Assembly (NCBI GenBank): GCA_963666035.2
Contig: CAXXJI010000019.1
Coordinates: 62,001 to 126,000 of the forward strand
Source of the DNA: CALMFG01 sp963666035
GTDB lineage: Bacteria; Bacillota; Clostridia; Christensenellales; CALMFG01
Length of the DNA: 64,000 nt
Reading direction: 5' to 3'
The notes beneath the pieces were generated by a model. That model saw only the letters and a list, made by a program, of their open reading frames with translations. It did no database searches and was not told where the DNA came from. Of this stretch, positions 16,498 through 25,996 are shown piece after piece. Position 1 is the first letter of the stretch. Each line of letters starts with the position of its first letter. The translations under genes were made by a program, and so were the position numbers.

Positions 16498-19400
16498 ATT
16501 ATGTGTTTTAATATGCTCTTTTTATACCGCAGGCGTCTCGCTCGGCTGGGCCGATGGGCTTTCACTCGCCACAGGCGCCTCGCTGGCCACAGGTTCAGGC
16601 GTGGCTTCCGCACTCGGCACTGCACTGATCTCAGGCTGGGCCGGCACATAGATCCAAGCCCTTAAGATGCCCTCAGTGCCGCCCAGGATGGTCTCACCCA
16701 TTTGGTCGGTCAGCGTCAGACTCGTCAATTTGCCGTCTTCGTCTGCCTCATAGCCTGTAATCACCGCAAACGCGTCTTCACCCAATTGCACCAGTATCAT
16801 GGGTGCGTCTTCATCGGCCAGTACGCTGAGGATATCTTCCACTGCCACTTCTTGTTCTGTGTAGCCGTCAAGGTCTGCTTCTTCGCCTAAGACATAGATG
16901 GTTGCGTATTCCAGACTGCTGATCAGCTCAGGTGTTGGTGCTGCACTCGGGCTGGCACTGGGCTCAGTACTCGGCTCAATGCTTGGCGCTTCACTCGGTA
17001 CGGCACTCGGTATCACTGTCGGTGCTTCGCTCGGCGTCGGTGCCGCGCTCGGCTCTGGCACAGGTTCGGGAAGCAGCGTGTCTTCAATCGATTTTAGATA
17101 GTATCCACTGTCCTCATTGGTCGCTTCGGCCGTTGCATCCACAGTTAACCGTCCTTTGTTTCTCGCTTCCACCATAAACAGGTAGTCACCCGACAGGCTG
17201 GGGGTAAACGTCACTTCGTCACTGACTGTCCAGGATGTAAATGGTACCCATGTCATCTTGCTCTGTCCTGCCAGCGCATAGCTGTAACGATATTCCACCG
17301 TATGGCCGATGCCGCCGCTGTCTGCGCCTGCTTCCAGATTGACATATTCATCTCCGCTCGCAATCACTGCCAGTTCCGCAGATTCCACCGGCGCAATATT
17401 GTAGATAGTAAAGCTGTCGATGGCAAAGTCCTCAATCTTGGCGCCGTTCTTCATTCGCGCGTTCAGCTTGATATAGGCGGTCATATCGCCATTCAGTTCC
17501 GCCAAATCCAATTCCACATTGATGCTGCCTGCGCCGCCATCATTGTATACCGTCCAACTGTGTGCACTTAAATCATTCCACTTCTTGTTATCCGTTGAGT
17601 ACTGCAGCTGATATTCCACCGTGCCGCTCGCCGGTTCACTGATCGCGATGTTTGCCATGATGGTATCCGTATATTCATAAGATTCCTCAGCAATCGTAAG
17701 CTCAGTGGTCACTTCACGTTCTTGGCTCAGCATCCATATTTCAACCGGATCACTTTCTGCGTCCACGGTGGTTCTGCCGATAGTACGTACCTGCGCTTTG
17801 ATGAGATATAAGGTATCCTTCTTGGCTGTCGGTACAAGACAGGTAACACTATCGTCAAAAGCCGCATCCTCGATCAGGGTTTGCCATGCAGAAAGCGGCT
17901 TATAGCTCTTACCGCCGTTGTTTGAGTAAACAATCTGGTATTCCATGCCTGCTTCATCGCCTAATGCGGTCATATCCAGTAGCATCTCAGTATCCAGACC
18001 GATGATATAGTCTGCATCGGCATCTCCTATCACCATATCGACACTCTCTGCCGGCAATTCAGTAAACCAGACATCAATCGCTTCGCCCAGTTCGGCACTG
18101 ACATCCGCCGTTTTGGCTTTTCTGCCCAGCGCTGTCGCTTCGGCTTTAAACTCATATGCGCCCTCGGTCTTCGGCCGGAAGAACGCCTGATTTTCTACCA
18201 CGTACTTAGATGAAACGCTGCTCCATTTAGGCGCGCCTTCCAATCGATAGTAGAACTTATAGGTCGCGTCATCATTGGCTGTCGCCGTCAAGATTAAACT
18301 GTCCCCCACCGTCGGTAACAGTTTAACACCTGCCGCTGCATCGCTTTCAAAGCTCATCATCTCGGTCAGAGGCTCGACCATATACACATCGACTTCCGCT
18401 GTGTCAAAAACATCGGCTGTGGCGTGTCCGTTCGTTTTAGCCTCAAATTTGAGCCAATAATGCGTATCCTTCTTCACGGCTGGCAAAGTGATGATAATCG
18501 ATGCATCGGTTATCGCTTCTGGCCCCATTCCTTCTACATAGTACAGTTCTTTATATGACTTACCGTTTGTGGAATACAGTGCTTTCAAGTCATAAGTATC
18601 TGTGCCATTGCCTTCGACACTGTATATGACCGGTACATCAATGCCCTCAAGGTCATTGACAAACTCGGTCGGTCCATCCACAGCCACACTGGCGCTCTCA
18701 GCGCCCAGGCTTAAGTAATACAGGCCATAGTAACCGGTCGCGGCCGAGGTGGTATCCGTCGTCGTACGGGTTAAGCTTCTCGCTTCCACGCAGAACTGGT
18801 AGCGGCCGTCAGTCTTGGGCACAAAGGTGATGGTGCGTTCCGTGCTCCATTTGCTGCTGACGTAACTCCACTTGGTATCGCCCAGCTTCTGATAGGCAAA
18901 CCGGTACTCGGTATTGGCCCTCTCGGTAGCGGTTAAAGTAATGCCTTCCGCGTCTACGCTCTGTTCTGCCGCATCGTTACCCACGCCGATGACAGCGACT
19001 TCGCCCGCTTCTACCGGGTGTGCGGTCTTGAACTCGACCTGCGTCATAGCGAACGCATCGGGCTCTTTCTCGGCTCTGCCGATGGTGCGTACCTGAACCT
19101 TTAAGTAGTAGATCGTATCCTTCTTCACCAAAGGCAGTTCGGGTATGGTTATAACACCGGTCGAACCCACTATGGACAATTCTTCGTATTCCTTGTTAAT
19201 CGGCTTAAAGCTCTTACCATTGGTCGAGTATAGCAGCTGATATTCTGCCAACTCAGCAAGGTCATTCTTATAGATATACATCGTCAGCGTAACCGGCTCG
19301 CCATTGACATAGTCTTTCTTATCTGCAGTTAAGTTAGTGATGCCTTTCACAGGCTCAGCGGTTTTGCTTAAAGTATATGCCGTATAGTCATAATCCCAGA

Positions 19401-19690
19401 CATCCCCGGCTTTGGTCTTTCTACCCAAAGTTTGCGCTTCCACCTTAAAGTAGTAAGTGCCTTCGGTTTTCGGCACAAACTGGATGGTGTTAGCTTCGCT
19501 GAAGGCTTTACCGATATACGCCCACTTGGCGCTGCCCTCCATACGGTATGCAAACCGATAGGTCGGTGCCTCAGCATAACCTGCCTGATTCGTCGCAGTT
19601 GCTGTAAGCGTAATACCGCCTTCGGGCACGGCCTGACCCACAGTGGTGTCGCCCACGCTGTCCAGAGTAACGCCTGCTAAAGGCATACCA
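16471..19690 (-). repeat. 3.2-kb direct repeat, copy 1 (3' end of subtilase gene)
   Basis: This segment and 46555-49800 are highly similar over their full length, including the Ig-like repeats, C-terminal domain, linkers, stop and terminator hairpin. Several stretches of more than 100 codons are almost identical, for instance around 18400-19020 versus 48500-49140. Similarity fades just upstream of a VTLDSVGD-coding block. Confidence 0.9.
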
Positions 19691-22600
19691 TAATAGATAT
19701 TAACACGTTCAATTTCCGATCGATCAAACAGCGTGGTCGTCTGTACTCCTTTTACGCGGGATTCAATCGCATAATACTGAACCGTATCACGCGTGACCAG
19801 CGGTGTGGCAATGCCTATTTCCCCCAAATCTCCATCAGTCGGTACATCCGCCCAATCCAGTCCGGGAATCGCCAGCCAAGTGCTCGCGTTCGTGGAATAG
19901 ACCACTCTGTATTCTTGCGCATATCGCTCGCTCGGCAATCCGCTGGTATCTACTTCCCCAGTAATCGTCACCGTTTCACCGGCAGCGACATTATTTTTCG
20001 AAATGCTCGTCAAGCTGGTCCTGCCTAAGCTGATAGGAGCAGGATTTGCTGCCATGACTTTGATCGATTTAACAACGCCAGAATCAAAATCATTTCCGCC
20101 CACTCTTGCGCTTACCTGAACATACCATGTTCCCGGCGCATCCGGATACCACGACGCAGTATCGTCGCCGCTCCAATCCTGAATAACAGACCATTCCTCA
20201 TTGCCGTATTTCACTTCAAAGAGATATTCTGCCCCTTCACCCACATCCACAACACTGGATGATGCTGTTGCTGTAATCAGCGCATCCTCGTAGGTTTGCA
20301 TCGGTGACGGTGTTACAGTTACTGCTACGGTCGATAATGGGTTCTGCGGATCCGCATAAACTTCAATATTCTTAGCTTCCAAAGCCTGCTTGCGCGTATC
20401 CGAGACACTGCCGTCTGAGAAGTCGATATAGTTATTAACAACAATCAACTCTTCCAGTGTGTCGTCAATATCACTCATATCCGGCAGTACCGTTAAGCGT
20501 GAATCAACAAAAATCAGCGACTCAATCCGATTCCAATCCGATAAATCCGGCATCGCCGTGCAATTTGAACCAATCACCCCGAAATCTTTAAGATTGTGCA
20601 ATTGGCTGAGAAAATTCACATCGCCAACCGCGGTCGATTGGTCTATATATAGCGTTTCCAAATTCTTAAAGTATGTTAAATTTGCGTCGTCCTTTAATCC
20701 CTTAACATACATATAGTCAGCCAGCAGGCAGACGAAACGCGGCACTGTGGATGCGTTAGGTATCCAGTAATACCCGCTCTGCAGCATGGTTCGTACAGCG
20801 CCGTCTGTAATCGCGATCTGCTGATTTGGATCATCTCTGGTCAAGCTGATACTATATTCGTCAATGGTATCGGAAAAATACGGCCTGATCTTGTAATAAT
20901 AGGTTTGTCCCGCTGTCAAATTAGCATAGATATAGCAAGAACGATAAGCATATCCGTCTCGGCCCGGAATCGGCGTATCATCGCCAGTAGCGATCAAATT
21001 GTACGATCCATTATATAAATATGCTATTGTATCCAGGAAGGGATCCACGCTGTTAAAAAAGTAATACCCCGATGTCGTGGGAACAAACTTGAAGTAATCG
21101 TTGTCACCCTCTGTTTCAAACTCCCCGTGATAGCAATTTCCAGCAGTAATCACTCTGGCGCTGGAGAATCCCGAGCCATTCGTATCATATACCAAAGAAA
21201 GTCGGTAAGATGCGTTCAGCGTTCCTTCCACTTTGACATAATAATTATCATCTGCGCTGGTGGTAAACGAACGTACATCCGTGCCTGTCGTCAGGCTTCC
21301 AGTATATATCGTGCTGACATAATCGCCGCGGATAACCGTCATTTTTACCGGGTATGACGCACCGTCCAATGCCTGCAGTGTCACAGTCACTGCGGAATTG
21401 GTGCCGAGATTGAACTCATAAAAGTCCACATCACCGCTGTTCTCAATGAAAGATGTGCTTGTTTTGCCCACCTTCATGTTTTCTGCAGAATCAACGGTAT
21501 CCCCGATAACATCCTGCATAATCTCCAAGGAATACGATCCGGTTTGGCCCGTATTGCCTTCAATTCTAAAATAATAAGTTTCTCCAGCATCGGGGATATA
21601 GGTTGTATTGTAGGTGCTTGTAAACCCGCTGTTCCCGCCGACTTGCGTTAGTGACGAATCAAAAATCTTAACACTGAGTGAAACGCCCGATAATCCGTCA
21701 GTTGTGACCACCATGGGTTTCGCCGAGCTGGTCTGTATCTCAAACCAATCAATATCGCCGCTATAATCGATTTCGGAGAATATCGGTCGATTCGGAACCA
21801 TACGATATGCGGTATCCTGATCGCCGATATCCAGCACTTTCATCACCGCATTGGCTGCGTTGACTCTGCCGTTTGCAAAGATATTGTCCTTCCCTGGCAG
21901 CCCCAAATCCTCAGTCGTACTATAGAGAATTGACTTAACTTCACTAACGCTTAAGCCAGGATCTGCATCCAGCATCAGCGCAACCACACCGGTGACAACC
22001 GGTGATGCCATAGAGGTTCCATTAAAAGACGCATAAGTCTTGCTGTATAGCGTGGACATGATGTCCGAGCCAGGCGCCGAAATATCTTTCAGCTCGCCAT
22101 AGCAGGAGAATGACGATTTTTCATCATTGATGTCCGTCGCATTAACCGCAATGACACTTTCAAAATCGGATGGATAATGCTCCACAAATGTGTTTTCATT
22201 TCCAGAAGCAGCAACCGCAACCACGCCGTTAGACACAGCATAATCCACTGCATCTTCTTCGGCGTAGTCGTAGTAATACGAACCATAAGACATATTCATA
22301 ACATCCGCACCGATATCAACCGCGTGATACACTCCCGAAATAATATCATCCGTATATCCGCTGCCGTATCGGTCCAGCACCTTGATTGCATAAAGCGATG
22401 CGCCGGGGGCAACCCCGCTGACGCCGATGCCATTATTGGCTTGTGCAGCCACAATACCCGCCACATGTGTCCCGTGGCCTTCGTTATCCATACCGGTGGA
22501 ATTCTCCCCAGTGAAGCACGCGCCGCCTACAATATTGTTTTTCAGGTCAGGATGCGCCAAATCGATTCCGGTATCAATAATCGCGACCAGTACTCCGCTG

Positions 22601-23292
22601 CCCGAGGTATATCCGCTCAAATAAGACCAAGCTTTGTAAGTATCGATTTTCTCAAGGTGCCACTGGTCGTTGATTAATTTATCATTGGGAGTCGGCGTTG
22701 CCGAAAGCACTCCCTGTTCATTAACATAGACGCTTAAGTCCTCTTCAGGGTCTGCTTTGGCCGACACATCATCCGGCGCACCCTTGTCTTTTGTATAATC
22801 ACCGGGCACCTTTTTATAATCATCGAAATTTTCAATATCACCCGCATCATTGATGGTATACACATAATTAGGCTGAGCCAAAATGCCCTGACTTTTCAAT
22901 TGCTCACAAAACGCTTGAACACTGGTTCCAGCGGGTATTTTGACCACGCTGATGCCCGCTGTAACACGTTTGGTGATCACCGCGCTCTTACCAGAAAGAA
23001 TTCCTTCAACCGTCTGCTTTTGATCTGACGATTGATAGAACACCAGTACTTCGTCCACAGCATAATCTTTGCCAGCTTCTAAATCGGCAAAGTCCTTAGG
23101 CAATAACCCTTTGTCGGCATATTGTGTATACATGCCCTCAAAGTAATGCCCTTCTTCCCCCGCTGCCGAATTACTTTGTGCAGCTGCGAAGCCGGGCAGA
23201 ACCAGCAAAACAATAACCATTGTTATTGTTAAAGCAAATCCGAACACCCGGGCGACAGGACTGCGTTTTCCTAACCTCTGCTTAAGATTCAT
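16522..23292 (-). CDS. Giant secreted subtilisin-like (S8) protease with repeat stalk
   Basis: 2256 residues. Signal peptide about 1-38; propeptide-like region about 75-150. The S8 catalytic domain spans about 205-490 with Asp240 (IIDTGID), His273 (GHGTHVAGI), oxyanion Asn365 (ASGNE) and Ser427 (FNGTSMAS), so the triad is complete. After it come three pre-peptidase C-terminal-like modules (about 500-830), then a leucine-rich-like stretch (about 850-1000). Around ten Ig/FN3-like repeats of about 95 residues follow, many ending in a GR-T-DA-type motif. A Pro/Glu/Ser/Ala linker, a conserved domain of about 95 residues and a second linker close the protein. No LPxTG motif or membrane anchor is seen. 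The 3' 3.2 kb is duplicated at 46555-49800. Confidence 0.93.
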   Translation of the reverse strand: MNLKQRLGKRSPVARVFGFALTITMVIVLLVLPGFAAAQSNSAAGEEGHYFEGMYTQYADKGLLPKDFADLEAGKDYAVDEVLVFYQSSDQKQTVEGILSGKSAVITKRVTAGISVVKIPAGTSVQAFCEQLKSQGILAQPNYVYTINDAGDIENFDDYKKVPGDYTKDKGAPDDVSAKADPEEDLSVYVNEQGVLSATPTPNDKLINDQWHLEKIDTYKAWSYLSGYTSGSGVLVAIIDTGIDLAHPDLKNNIVGGACFTGENSTGMDNEGHGTHVAGIVAAQANNGIGVSGVAPGASLYAIKVLDRYGSGYTDDIISGVYHAVDIGADVMNMSYGSYYYDYAEEDAVDYAVSNGVVAVAASGNENTFVEHYPSDFESVIAVNATDINDEKSSFSCYGELKDISAPGSDIMSTLYSKTYASFNGTSMASPVVTGVVALMLDADPGLSVSEVKSILYSTTEDLGLPGKDNIFANGRVNAANAVMKVLDIGDQDTAYRMVPNRPIFSEIDYSGDIDWFEIQTSSAKPMVVTTDGLSGVSLSVKIFDSSLTQVGGNSGFTSTYNTTYIPDAGETYYFRIEGNTGQTGSYSLEIMQDVIGDTVDSAENMKVGKTSTSFIENSGDVDFYEFNLGTNSAVTVTLQALDGASYPVKMTVIRGDYVSTIYTGSLTTGTDVRSFTTSADDNYYVKVEGTLNASYRLSLVYDTNGSGFSSARVITAGNCYHGEFETEGDNDYFKFVPTTSGYYFFNSVDPFLDTIAYLYNGSYNLIATGDDTPIPGRDGYAYRSCYIYANLTAGQTYYYKIRPYFSDTIDEYSISLTRDDPNQQIAITDGAVRTMLQSGYYWIPNASTVPRFVCLLADYMYVKGLKDDANLTYFKNLETLYIDQSTAVGDVNFLSQLHNLKDFGVIGSNCTAMPDLSDWNRIESLIFVDSRLTVLPDMSDIDDTLEELIVVNNYIDFSDGSVSDTRKQALEAKNIEVYADPQNPLSTVAVTVTPSPMQTYEDALITATASSSVVDVGEGAEYLFEVKYGNEEWSVIQDWSGDDTASWYPDAPGTWYVQVSARVGGNDFDSGVVKSIKVMAANPAPISLGRTSLTSISKNNVAAGETVTITGEVDTSGLPSERYAQEYRVVYSTNASTWLAIPGLDWADVPTDGDLGEIGIATPLVTRDTVQYYAIESRVKGVQTTTLFDRSEIERVNIYYGMPLAGVTLDSVGDTTVGQAVPEGGITLTATATNQAGYAEAPTYRFAYRMEGSAKWAYIGKAFSEANTIQFVPKTEGTYYFKVEAQTLGRKTKAGDVWDYDYTAYTLSKTAEPVKGITNLTADKKDYVNGEPVTLTMYIYKNDLAELAEYQLLYSTNGKSFKPINKEYEELSIVGSTGVITIPELPLVKKDTIYYLKVQVRTIGRAEKEPDAFAMTQVEFKTAHPVEAGEVAVIGVGNDAAEQSVDAEGITLTATERANTEYRFAYQKLGDTKWSYVSSKWSTERTITFVPKTDGRYQFCVEARSLTRTTTDTTSAATGYYGLYYLSLGAESASVAVDGPTEFVNDLEGIDVPVIYSVEGNGTDTYDLKALYSTNGKSYKELYYVEGMGPEAITDASIIITLPAVKKDTHYWLKFEAKTNGHATADVFDTAEVDVYMVEPLTEMMSFESDAAAGVKLLPTVGDSLILTATANDDATYKFYYRLEGAPKWSSVSSKYVVENQAFFRPKTEGAYEFKAEATALGRKAKTADVSAELGEAIDVWFTELPAESVDMVIGDADADYIIGLDTEMLLDMTALGDEAGMEYQIVYSNNGGKSYKPLSAWQTLIEDAAFDDSVTCLVPTAKKDTLYLIKAQVRTIGRTTVDAESDPVEIWMLSQEREVTTELTIAEESYEYTDTIMANIAISEPASGTVEYQLQYSTDNKKWNDLSAHSWTVYNDGGAGSINVELDLAELNGDMTAYIKLNARMKNGAKIEDFAIDSFTIYNIAPVESAELAVIASGDEYVNLEAGADSGGIGHTVEYRYSYALAGQSKMTWVPFTSWTVSDEVTFTPSLSGDYLFMVEARNKGRLTVDATAEATNEDSGYYLKSIEDTLLPEPVPEPSAAPTPSEAPTVIPSAVPSEAPSIEPSTEPSASPSAAPTPELISSLEYATIYVLGEEADLDGYTEQEVAVEDILSVLADEDAPMILVQLGEDAFAVITGYEADEDGKLTSLTLTDQMGETILGGTEGILRAWIYVPAQPEISAVPSAEATPEPVASEAPVASESPSAQPSETPAV

Positions 23293-23374
23293 CTCTCTCT
23301 TCTCCTTAACAAAGCCTTATTTAATCAATATTCTTCTTTATTACACTTAAGTTATTCAATATGTATTACGTTTT

Positions 23375-23403
23375 ATTCTACTAAAAATAACATTTATTAT
23401 CAA
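23375..23403 (-). promoter_or_regulatory. Promoter of the subtilase gene
   Basis: On the minus strand TTGATA, a 17-base spacer and TAGAAT predict a start near 23368, giving a leader of about 75 bases. AAGGAG precedes the ATG at 23292. Confidence 0.65.
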
Positions 23404-23531
23404 CACCAATTAGCAAAATTATTCAATTCAATCTATATAAAAAAAGTGCATCTTTATCTGCCGTAAATCTGTTTCCCCGCATTGATGTCATTCGTCGTAT
23501 ACATGACGGTGTGGCATCAAAAAGCAGTGCA

Positions 23532-23540
23532 TGATATAAT
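23532..23540 (+). promoter_or_regulatory. Extended -10 for the DUF6062-like gene
   Basis: TGA-TATAAT, 55 bases before the GTG start at 23595. No good -35 is present. The remaining part of the 23293-23594 gap is AT-rich with the divergent subtilase promoter. Confidence 0.5.
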
Positions 23541-23594
23541 TAAAACAATTAGCTGATATTTCCCACCAAAAATCCAACCTTCAGGAGAAAACCT

Positions 23595-24233
23595 GTGGAA
23601 AAACAACTGCTATGGCATGAACTATACGATCATATGCATGACGATAGATGCCCACTTTGTGATCATATCCTTGCCCGCAGCATGATGAGCATGAAAGCCC
23701 TGCTGCACGAAGGTGTTCTCGATCTTGGGATTAGAAAACAGCTCTACGAATCAAAAGGGCTTTGTGGTCGGCACGCGCATATGTTGGTGGAGCTCGGAGA
23801 TCCGCTGGCGCACGCGGTCATCTACGCCAGTCTTTTTAGGCAAGCTGTCAGCGCCATTGAAGAGAGCCCAAATAAAGGCGCCGTACCCTATCTGCGCCAC
23901 GATCAATGCATGTTCTGCACCAATGAGAAGACCAGTGAAAAGCTATACATCCCTGTCTTTGTTCAAGCTTTTGAAGAAGAGCGGTTTGTTGAAAAATACA
24001 AACAAAGCGGGCTTTTGTGCCTGCCGCATCTCGCAAAGGCGATCCACCATGATAAAAAGCGTTCCGAGGCTATCGTAACCCTCACGCTCGAGAAATATAG
24101 AATCCTGATCGGCCGCTTAGATGAAATTATGCGTAAAAACGATTTCCGATCCACACACGAACCCTGGACCGAAGCGGAAAAGAGGGCTTGGAAGGCGGCG
24201 GTTGATATCTTTAATGGTGCACAAGGGTTATAG
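23595..24233 (+). CDS. DUF6062-like Cys-rich protein
   Basis: 212 residues from a GTG start with AGGAG seven bases upstream. Four paired metal-ligand motifs are spaced along the chain: CPLC (about 20-23), CGRH (57-60), CMFC (107-110) and CLPH (142-145). The rest looks helical. This matches my memory of the DUF6062 family, whose members have CPxC and GxCxxH motifs and no established function. The pattern suggests one or two structural zinc sites. It is a single gene with its own promoter, and it shares a bidirectional terminator with the BMP-type lipoprotein gene. Confidence 0.7.
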   Translation: MEKQLLWHELYDHMHDDRCPLCDHILARSMMSMKALLHEGVLDLGIRKQLYESKGLCGRHAHMLVELGDPLAHAVIYASLFRQAVSAIEESPNKGAVPYLRHDQCMFCTNEKTSEKLYIPVFVQAFEEERFVEKYKQSGLLCLPHLAKAIHHDKKRSEAIVTLTLEKYRILIGRLDEIMRKNDFRSTHEPWTEAEKRAWKAAVDIFNGAQGL

Positions 24234-24274
24234 CTTATGCGTGTTCTTTCATTTGTTTCTTTCCTTGAATCATC

Positions 24275-24324
24275 AAAAAAGCTCTGTATGATGCGATCAT
24301 TCGGATCCCACACAGAGCTTTTTT
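24275..24324. terminator. Bidirectional terminator
   Basis: The 13-base stem AAAAAAGCTCTGT / ACAGAGCTTTTTT with a 24-base loop has T-runs in both directions. It serves the convergent DUF6062-like and BMP-type genes. Confidence 0.88.
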
Positions 24325-24361
24325 ATTGGTTTTCTTTGCGGCGTTTCACATGCGCCGAAAT

Positions 24362-25576
24362 TTATTCCGGCTTAACCGATTCTACCAAGCTTTCAATCAT
24401 CGCATCTTCCATCCCCTCCAGATTATCCAGATTGATTTCTTTTGATACAATCTTAGATTCAATGTCCACCAGCTGCGCTTTGATTTCATCATCCAGCAGG
24501 TCATAATAGCTATTTTTAGTGATCCCTACCGCATTCTCCGCAATCCCTAGGCGATACTCCCGCCCAAACTCCAATGTATCCGCGGCATACTGGTCAATCA
24601 CCCAGAACAGTGCACCGTCATATTTTCGAACAACCGAAGTAAGAATATGTGCAGCTTTCTCAGGATACTCGGCTTCCAACTCTTCCGCCTGATCGTTATC
24701 CACACCGATCACATATCGATCCGCTGCGGCGGCCGCGTTGATGACGCCGTATCCGGTGGCCCCTGCGGCTTGGAAGATGATATCCACCCCCGAGGAATAT
24801 TGTTTTGCCGCATGCTTTTCGCCTAAGCTCTTATTCCCGAAATTCTCTGTGTAAGAAACCATGATCTTGATATCATCGTTGATATATTTTGCGCCTTGAA
24901 TGTAACCCAGCATGAATTGATTTTTAATCACATAGATACTCATGCCTCCAACAAATCCGATCAGCGGCTGTTCGTTGGTCAACGGCATCCCCGATGTGGT
25001 CACCATCGCTGCGCAAGCCCCGGCAAGGAATGTCGCTTCATTCATATTGTAGTTGATTGCCACCACATTAGGCGGAACTTCTTGTCCATATCCCGCTAGG
25101 AATATAAACCGCTTATCGGGATATAGCGAAGCATTCATCGACACGAGTTCTGTCATCTTGTTGGAAGATAAATTATTCAGCGTAACAATAATATCCCAAT
25201 CAGCCTCAATTGCTGCCATAAAATCCTTTTCCCAGTTTTTCGGATTATCACCCATTTCTACATAGGCGATCGTTGTACCGTACTCCGCCTCCACCTGCTG
25301 AAGTCCCTGATACGCCATACTGTTAAATGGATGCTCAAGCGTTCCAGGTACAAGGAAAACGATTTTCAAGTCCTGAACACGATCCTTTTTTTCCTGAAGC
25401 TTTTGTACTTCAAGCTCCGCTTCAATCCGCGCCAGCTCGGCCGCCTCTTCCTCCGGGCTCATTGTCGGCATAGGTGTCGGTGTAGGTTTAGGCGTCGCTT
25501 CGGGTGCCGGGGTACTGCACCCCATGGCAAGCAGGCAAACTATTAGAACAATTACAATCCATTGTCTTCTGTTCAT
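24362..25576 (-). CDS. BMP-family substrate-binding lipoprotein
   Basis: 404 residues from the ATG at 25576, which has AAGGAG six bases upstream; an in-frame start at 25627 has none and would spoil the signal peptide. The lipobox is LLAMGC (Cys20), followed by a Pro/Thr-rich linker and a short helical stretch. The BMP (PnrA-like) domain begins with KIVFLVPGTLEHPFNSMAYQGLQ and contains FLAGACAAM, GFVGGM and DIIFQAAGATGYGVINAAA. BMP proteins deliver nucleosides or similar ligands to an ABC permease. No permease or ATPase gene is adjacent, so it may serve a transporter encoded elsewhere or act as a sensor. Confidence 0.88.
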   Translation of the reverse strand: MNRRQWIVIVLIVCLLAMGCSTPAPEATPKPTPTPMPTMSPEEEAAELARIEAELEVQKLQEKKDRVQDLKIVFLVPGTLEHPFNSMAYQGLQQVEAEYGTTIAYVEMGDNPKNWEKDFMAAIEADWDIIVTLNNLSSNKMTELVSMNASLYPDKRFIFLAGYGQEVPPNVVAINYNMNEATFLAGACAAMVTTSGMPLTNEQPLIGFVGGMSIYVIKNQFMLGYIQGAKYINDDIKIMVSYTENFGNKSLGEKHAAKQYSSGVDIIFQAAGATGYGVINAAAAADRYVIGVDNDQAEELEAEYPEKAAHILTSVVRKYDGALFWVIDQYAADTLEFGREYRLGIAENAVGITKNSYYDLLDDEIKAQLVDIESKIVSKEINLDNLEGMEDAMIESLVESVKPE

Positions 25577-25751
25577 TCTTCTCTCCTTTCCAACACAAAA
25601 CATATTGTAGAACCAAAGCATACACAAAAAACCAGCATTTTTTCACTTTGCTATTTTCCGAACGACATATCTAAATCGTTGAAAAATTCAGCGTTTACCA
25701 GCAAACGTAAAAAGGTTATGCTTTTCTCTGTGAATCTATATATTTGCATTT

Positions 25752-25780
25752 AGTATAACTTTTCTCAGCACACTTGTAAA
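25752..25780 (-). promoter_or_regulatory. Promoter of the BMP lipoprotein gene
   Basis: On the minus strand TTTACA, a 17-base spacer and TATACT. The predicted start is near 25745. Confidence 0.65.
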
Positions 25781-25920
25781 CAAGAGCCCCCCGGTTTTAA
25801 AAATCAGCCAAATCCATTGACTGCCAATTTGTGTGCTGGCTATTGGCCTTGAATGCCTTTTCTCTTGAAATTAGCCAACGTTTGTCGGCCAAACGATTCC
25901 TTTGATAAGCCAAAGGTAAT

Positions 25921-25962
25921 AAAAAAACTTTGCAGGCCGCTTCATCCGCCAATCCTGCAAAG
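25921..25962 (-). terminator. Terminator of the aldo/keto reductase gene
   Basis: The stem CTTTGCAGG / CCTGCAAAG with a 17-base loop is followed on the minus strand by seven T residues, 35 bases after the stop. Confidence 0.88.
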
Positions 25963-25996
25963 CTTTATTTAGCTATTATTTCTTACCTATTACTTG

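Larger units (their letters stand above)
25577..25996. other. Intergenic region with promoter and terminator only
   Basis: It contains the BMP gene leader (about 170 bases, including a short CGTTT/AAACG hairpin), that gene's promoter, and the terminator of the aldo/keto reductase gene. No ORF with a ribosome binding site and no riboswitch that I recognise is present. Confidence 0.6.

Noticed and set aside
22177..22677. Plus-strand ORF of 166 codons opposite the subtilase catalytic domain
   Set aside because: The minus strand encodes an intact S8 catalytic domain there; the shadow frame is His/Ile-rich and has no start signals.
25577..25745. Leader of the BMP gene as a purine riboswitch
   Set aside because: There is only a weak hairpin and none of the conserved purine-aptamer loops or a following terminator.
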